Source of the DNA: Planctomycetales bacterium 4484_123
Lineage (GTDB): Bacteria > Planctomycetota > Phycisphaerae > SM23-33
Assembly (NCBI GenBank): GCA_002049885.1
Contig: MVCS01000031.1
Span: 1-9,401, forward strand
Reading direction: 5' to 3'
DNA length: 9,401 nucleotides
Shown: positions 6,675-9,401 of the stretch, piece after piece
How positions within the stretch are numbered: position 1 is the first letter of the stretch
How the letters are laid out: each line of letters opens with the position of its first letter
Notes under the pieces: generated by a model
The model's input: only the letters and a program-made list of their open reading frames with translations
What the model was told of the DNA's origin: nothing
The model's database searches: none
Program-made: the position numbers and the translations under genes

Positions 6675-6703
6675 TTGAAGGCATCGGCCGGGTAGCGTAG
6701 AAT
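6675..6703 (+). promoter_or_regulatory. Sigma70-like promoter of the permease gene
   Basis: TTGAAG (6675-6680, 4 of 6), a 17-nt spacer and TAGAAT (6698-6703, 5 of 6). Transcription would begin near 6711, leaving about 50 nt of leader with an AAAGG ribosome site before ATG 6763. Confidence 0.6.
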
Positions 6704-6762
6704 CGACGCCGGACCCGGCCGTGCCGGCTGGGGTGTGGTACACTTCGGACAAAGGCTCCTGC

Positions 6763-8679
6763 ATGCATCTTCGCCGCGACTTGGGGTTCTGGTCGGTTTT
6801 CTGTATCGCCTCGGGGGCCATGATCAGCAGCGGGCTGTTCGTGCTGCCGGGGCAGGCCTTCAAGTTCGCCGGCCCGGCCGTGGTGCTGGCCTATGCCCTG
6901 GCGGCGCTGATGGTCGTGCCGGGGCTGCTGTCCAAGGCCGAGCTGGCCACGGCGATGCCCAAGAGCGGCGGGAGCTACTTCTTCGTCGAGCGCAGCATGG
7001 GCGCGCTGGCGGGGACGCTGGCGGGGCTGGCCGGGTGGCTGTCGATCGGGCTGAAGAGTGCCTTCGCCATGGTGGGCATCGGCGCGTTCGCCCCGTTGAT
7101 CGTCCGGGCCGTCTGGAGCGACTGGGTACTGACCGATTCCCAGTGGGACTGGACCATCAGGCTGGTCGCGGCCGGGGGCTGTGCCGTCTTCATGCTGCTG
7201 AACATCCTCAGCGTCAAGCTGGCCGGGTGGGCGCAGGTGGTGATGGTGGCGGGCCTGCTGGGCGTGCTGGGGGTGTTCGTGCTGGCGGGGTTCCCGGCGG
7301 TTCAGCAGCACCCGCATTTCGACCGCTTCATGGCCAAGGGCTGGGGCGGCCTGCTGGCAACGGCGGGCCTGGTGTTCGTGTCCTTCGGGGGGCTGACGAA
7401 GGTGGCCAGCGTCGCCGAGGAGGTTCGCCGGCCCGGGCGGAACATTCCGCGTGCGATGATCTTCTCCTGGGCGGTGGTCAGCCTGATCTACGTCGCGGCC
7501 GTGTTCGTGGTGGTCGGCGTGACTGACGCGGCCGAGCTGGGCGCCGGGCCGTACGGGAGCCTCACGCCGCTGAGCCTGGCGGCGGGGAAGTTCCTGGGCC
7601 TCGGCGGGGCGGTGCTGCTGTCGGCGGCGGCCATCCTGGCCTTCGTCACCACCGGCAACAGCGGCATCCTGGCCGCTTCGCGCAGCCCCATGGCCATGAG
7701 CCGGGACGGCCTGCTGCCGCCGGTGCTGGGGAAGGTCTCCCGGCGTTTCGGGACCCCCCACGTGAGCATCCTCCTGACCGGCGGGTTCATGATCACCATG
7801 GTGCTGCTGCTGGACATCGCCGCGCTGGTCAAGGTCGCCAGCACGATGAAGCTGATCCTGTTCCTGCTGATGAACGTAGCGGTGCTGATCATGCGTGGCA
7901 GCAGGATACAGAACTACCGCCCGCCCTTCCGCGTGCCGCTGTTTCCCTGGGTGCCGCTGGCGGGCGTGGTGGTCTATGCCTTCCTGATCGTGATGATGGC
8001 CCGCCAGATGGGCCCTGCGCCGCTGGTGACGACGGCGGCGTTCGCCGCGGCCGGGACGCTGTGGTACGTACTGTACGTCAGGCCTCGGACCACCCGGGAA
8101 AGCGCCCTGGTGTACATGGTCCGCAGCGCGGCGTCCACCGAGATACGCCGCAGCGGGCTGGAGGACGAGCTCAAGCAGATCGCACTGGAGCGCGACGAGG
8201 TCATCCAGGACCGCTTCGACAGGCAGGTGCGCCAGGCGCCCGTGCTGGACCTGCCGGAGTCCATCTCCGCCGGTGAGATGTTCCGCCTGGTGGCCGGGCA
8301 GTTGGCGCCGCGTCTGGGCATGACGCCCGAGGCGCTGGCGGAACTGCTGCGGCAGCGAGAGGCCCTCTCCAGTACGGTGGTCAGCCCAGGCCTGGCGATT
8401 CCCCACATCATCGTCGAGGGGCGGAACCTCTTCGAGATCGCCCTGGTGCGCTGCCGGGAAGGCATCCGCTTCGCCGGACGGGACCGGCCCGTCCAGGTCG
8501 CCTTCGTGCTGGCGGGCTCGGCCGACGAGAGGAACTATCATCTCCGGGCCCTCATGGCCATCGCCCACATCGTGCAGGAGCCGGACTTCATGCAGCGCTG
8601 GCTGGAGGCGCGAGACGCCGACGGCCTGCGCGACATTCTCCTGCTGTCAGGCCGGCCGCGAGAGGCCCGGCAAGACTGA
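6763..8679 (+). CDS. APC-family amino-acid permease with C-terminal PTS EIIA type-2 domain
   Basis: 638 residues. ATG 6763 is chosen because AAAGG lies 7-8 nt upstream and because MHLRRDLGFW directly precedes TM1 as usual; the GTG at 6721 adds a head overlapping the promoter leader. Residues 10-440 form about 12 membrane helices of the APC superfamily. The ISSGLFVLPG stretch in TM1 is the conserved substrate-backbone loop, and VASVAEEVRRPGRNIPRA (214-231) is the typical cytoplasmic segment, so it probably imports an amino acid or amine. A charged linker (about 440-495, LEDEL, ERDEVIQDRFDR) leads to a cytoplasmic EIIA domain of the fructose/mannitol/Ntr type (about 497-630). LSSTVVSPGLAIPHI carries the phospho-accepting His548, with a second conserved His593. 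This suggests control of transport by phosphorylation or by a nitrogen-related phosphorelay, known only by analogy. No EI, HPr or EIIB gene is in the window. Substrate unknown. Confidence 0.9.
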   Translation: MHLRRDLGFWSVFCIASGAMISSGLFVLPGQAFKFAGPAVVLAYALAALMVVPGLLSKAELATAMPKSGGSYFFVERSMGALAGTLAGLAGWLSIGLKSAFAMVGIGAFAPLIVRAVWSDWVLTDSQWDWTIRLVAAGGCAVFMLLNILSVKLAGWAQVVMVAGLLGVLGVFVLAGFPAVQQHPHFDRFMAKGWGGLLATAGLVFVSFGGLTKVASVAEEVRRPGRNIPRAMIFSWAVVSLIYVAAVFVVVGVTDAAELGAGPYGSLTPLSLAAGKFLGLGGAVLLSAAAILAFVTTGNSGILAASRSPMAMSRDGLLPPVLGKVSRRFGTPHVSILLTGGFMITMVLLLDIAALVKVASTMKLILFLLMNVAVLIMRGSRIQNYRPPFRVPLFPWVPLAGVVVYAFLIVMMARQMGPAPLVTTAAFAAAGTLWYVLYVRPRTTRESALVYMVRSAASTEIRRSGLEDELKQIALERDEVIQDRFDRQVRQAPVLDLPESISAGEMFRLVAGQLAPRLGMTPEALAELLRQREALSSTVVSPGLAIPHIIVEGRNLFEIALVRCREGIRFAGRDRPVQVAFVLAGSADERNYHLRALMAIAHIVQEPDFMQRWLEARDADGLRDILLLSGRPREARQD

Positions 8680-8685
8680 TGCGCG

Positions 8686-8699
8686 GGCCGGCACCGGCC
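8686..8699 (+). terminator. Weak terminator-like hairpin after the permease gene
   Basis: GGCCG (8686-8690), loop GCAC, CGGCC (8695-8699), seven bases past the TGA of the permease gene. The following sequence (AGCCTTGGAGTTTG) is only slightly T-rich, so termination strength is doubtful. Confidence 0.35.
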
Positions 8700-8709
8700 A
8701 GCCTTGGAG

Positions 8710-8738
8710 TTTGCGCGGGGACGGGGGGACGGTAGAAT
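8710..8738 (+). promoter_or_regulatory. Putative promoter giving a leaderless antiporter mRNA
   Basis: TAGAAT (8733-8738, 5 of 6 to the -10 consensus) lies 6 nt before the ATG at 8745, so transcription would begin at or within a base of the start codon. The -35 candidate TTTGCG (8710-8715, 17-nt spacer) is poor. No Shine-Dalgarno sits at a normal distance, consistent with a leaderless start. The hexamer and its flank (TAGAATC..GCC) match the permease promoter. Confidence 0.45.
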
Positions 8739-8744
8739 CCCGCC

Positions 8745-9401
8745 ATGGCCGTCGGGGCGATAACGGCTCTGTTAGCGCTGATGCTGGGCGCGGCGATGGT
8801 GGGGGCGGGGGTTTCCTCGCGGCTGCGTCTGCCGCGGATCGTGGGCTACATCATTGGCGGCCTGGCGCTGAAGTTGGCGCTGACGGGCCTGAAGGCAGGG
8901 GGCATGCCCGGGGCGGCCCACCTGCTGGGTGCCAACCCCGGGGCGCTGGACTTCATCCGCGACCTGGCCCTGACGGCGGTGCTGTTCAGCATTGGCACGG
9001 CCTTCGAGAGCCACCACCTGCGCCGGCTGGGGCGGTCTTTCCTGCGCGGCGGTCGGGTATGCCCTGGGCATCGAGCGCCCGCTGCTGATGGCCAGTTTCG
9101 CGGCCGTCGTGGCCGTGGCCGTCTCGCCGGCGGCCACGCTGCTGACGATTCGGCAGTACGAGGCCAAGGGTCCCACCACCGACGACGTGCTGGCCGTCAC
9201 GGGGCTCTCGGCCCTGGTGGCCATCTTTCTGTTCGACGTCCTGCTGCTGGTGGCGGGCGAGGCCGGCCTGGTACCGGTACCTGGTGCCGAGGCGGGCAAG
9301 GCGGTGATGGTGCTTCGGATCGGGGCCGCCACCGGCGGGTCGCTGATGGTGGGCGTGCTGGCGGGCCTGGCGCTGAGCCTGCTGCACGGGCGGATGAGCG
9401 T
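8745..9401 (+). CDS. CPA2-type cation:proton antiporter, partial, with a frame break near 9050
   Basis: Membrane protein running off the right edge. The N terminus (ATG 8745) reads MAVGAITALLALMLGAAMVG, then SSRLRLPRIVGYIIGGLAL: TM1 and the 'lgqPriiGeilaG' loop and TM2 of monovalent cation:proton antiporters (Kef/CPA2). ALTAVLFSIGTAFE (TM3) follows. In frame 0 the sequence then degenerates and stops at 9086-9088. From about 9049 the next frame continues the family: GYALGIERPLLMASFAAV, then VSPAATLLTIRQYEAKGPTT and further helices to 9401. One extra base in CTGCGCGGCGGTC (9042-9054) would explain it; the segment between TM3 and this point also seems short, so a slightly larger deletion is possible. 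Expected role: sodium or potassium exchange for protons at the inner membrane. The usual acidic pair after the 'AKGP' segment is replaced (LSAL). Some relatives end in EIIA or TrkA-like domains, not visible here. Confidence 0.75.
   Translation, partial: MAVGAITALLALMLGAAMVGAGVSSRLRLPRIVGYIIGGLALKLALTGLKAGGMPGAAHLLGANPGALDFIRDLALTAVLFSIGTAFESHHLRRLGRSFLRGGRVCPGHRAPAADGQFRGRRGRGRLAGGHAADDSAVRGQGSHHRRRAGRHGALGPGGHLSVRRPAAGGGRGRPGTGTWCRGGQGGDGASDRGRHRRVADGGRAGGPGAEPAARADER

Noticed and set aside
6721..6762. GTG start for the permease, 14 codons upstream
   Set aside because: It begins about 10 nt after the predicted transcript start with no ribosome site; ATG 6763 has AAAGG and the expected N terminus before TM1.
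4983..6863. A 626-codon open frame on the minus strand across the peptidase gene
   Set aside because: It mirrors the codon phase of the plus-strand gene in GC-rich DNA, shows no recognisable domain, and runs through the permease start region. The plus-strand frame has complete M28 and GNAT motifs.
6547..8568. A 673-codon open frame on the minus strand across the permease gene
   Set aside because: Product is rich in His, Gln, Arg and Pro with low complexity, the typical antisense shadow of a GC-rich membrane-protein gene. The plus strand encodes a clear permease-EIIA protein.

Overview
The window looks like a chromosomal piece of a high-GC bacterium, most likely a member of the Planctomycetota (Phycisphaerae-like). 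The clues are the GC-rich coding bias, a partial surface-protein gene with the LEPR-XLL N-terminal motif, a secreted transglutaminase-like protein, and intrinsic terminators and sigma70-like promoters. The taxon is an inference. No rRNA, tRNA, CRISPR array, insertion sequence or replication origin was seen.

Left part (1-2434) is a patchwork of broken genes. A LEPR-XLL protein gene leaves the window on the minus strand (168 to beyond 1), with a good promoter (373-346) and a leader of about 170 nt. Facing away from it is a DegT/DnrJ/EryC1-type PLP aminotransferase that lacks its first ~45-50 residues, has a frameshift in a G run at 760-764, and carries an unusual ~80-residue C-terminal extension. 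Next come a DUF3830 (cyclophilin-like) gene with a frameshift at about 1978-1980 and, overlapping its stop codon as ATGA, only the first 45 codons of a phosphotriesterase-family metal hydrolase.

Middle part (2435-4805) holds a secreted transglutaminase-like protein with a visible Cys-His-Asp triad. Its C-terminal beta-rich domain is now in another frame (to 4743), apparently through one lost base near 4284. An intrinsic terminator at 4773-4805 closes the unit.

Right part (4893-9401) holds a two-domain enzyme, M28 zinc aminopeptidase fused to a GNAT acetyltransferase; an APC-family amino-acid permease fused to a PTS EIIA type-2 domain; and the start of a CPA2-type cation:proton antiporter, which runs off the right end and changes frame near 9050. 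The permease has its own promoter. The antiporter has a -10 box placed so that its transcript may be leaderless.

The functional thread is modest: peptide breakdown (M28), amino-acid uptake under possible phosphorelay control (APC-EIIA) and ion/pH homeostasis (antiporter). The genes are separately promoted rather than one clear operon. Four or five single-base frame breaks in 9.4 kb are a central caveat: they could be gene decay or sequencing/assembly indels. No complete new defence or mobile system is visible. The most interesting items are the two domain fusions, the extended aminotransferase and the truncated DUF3830-phosphotriesterase pair.
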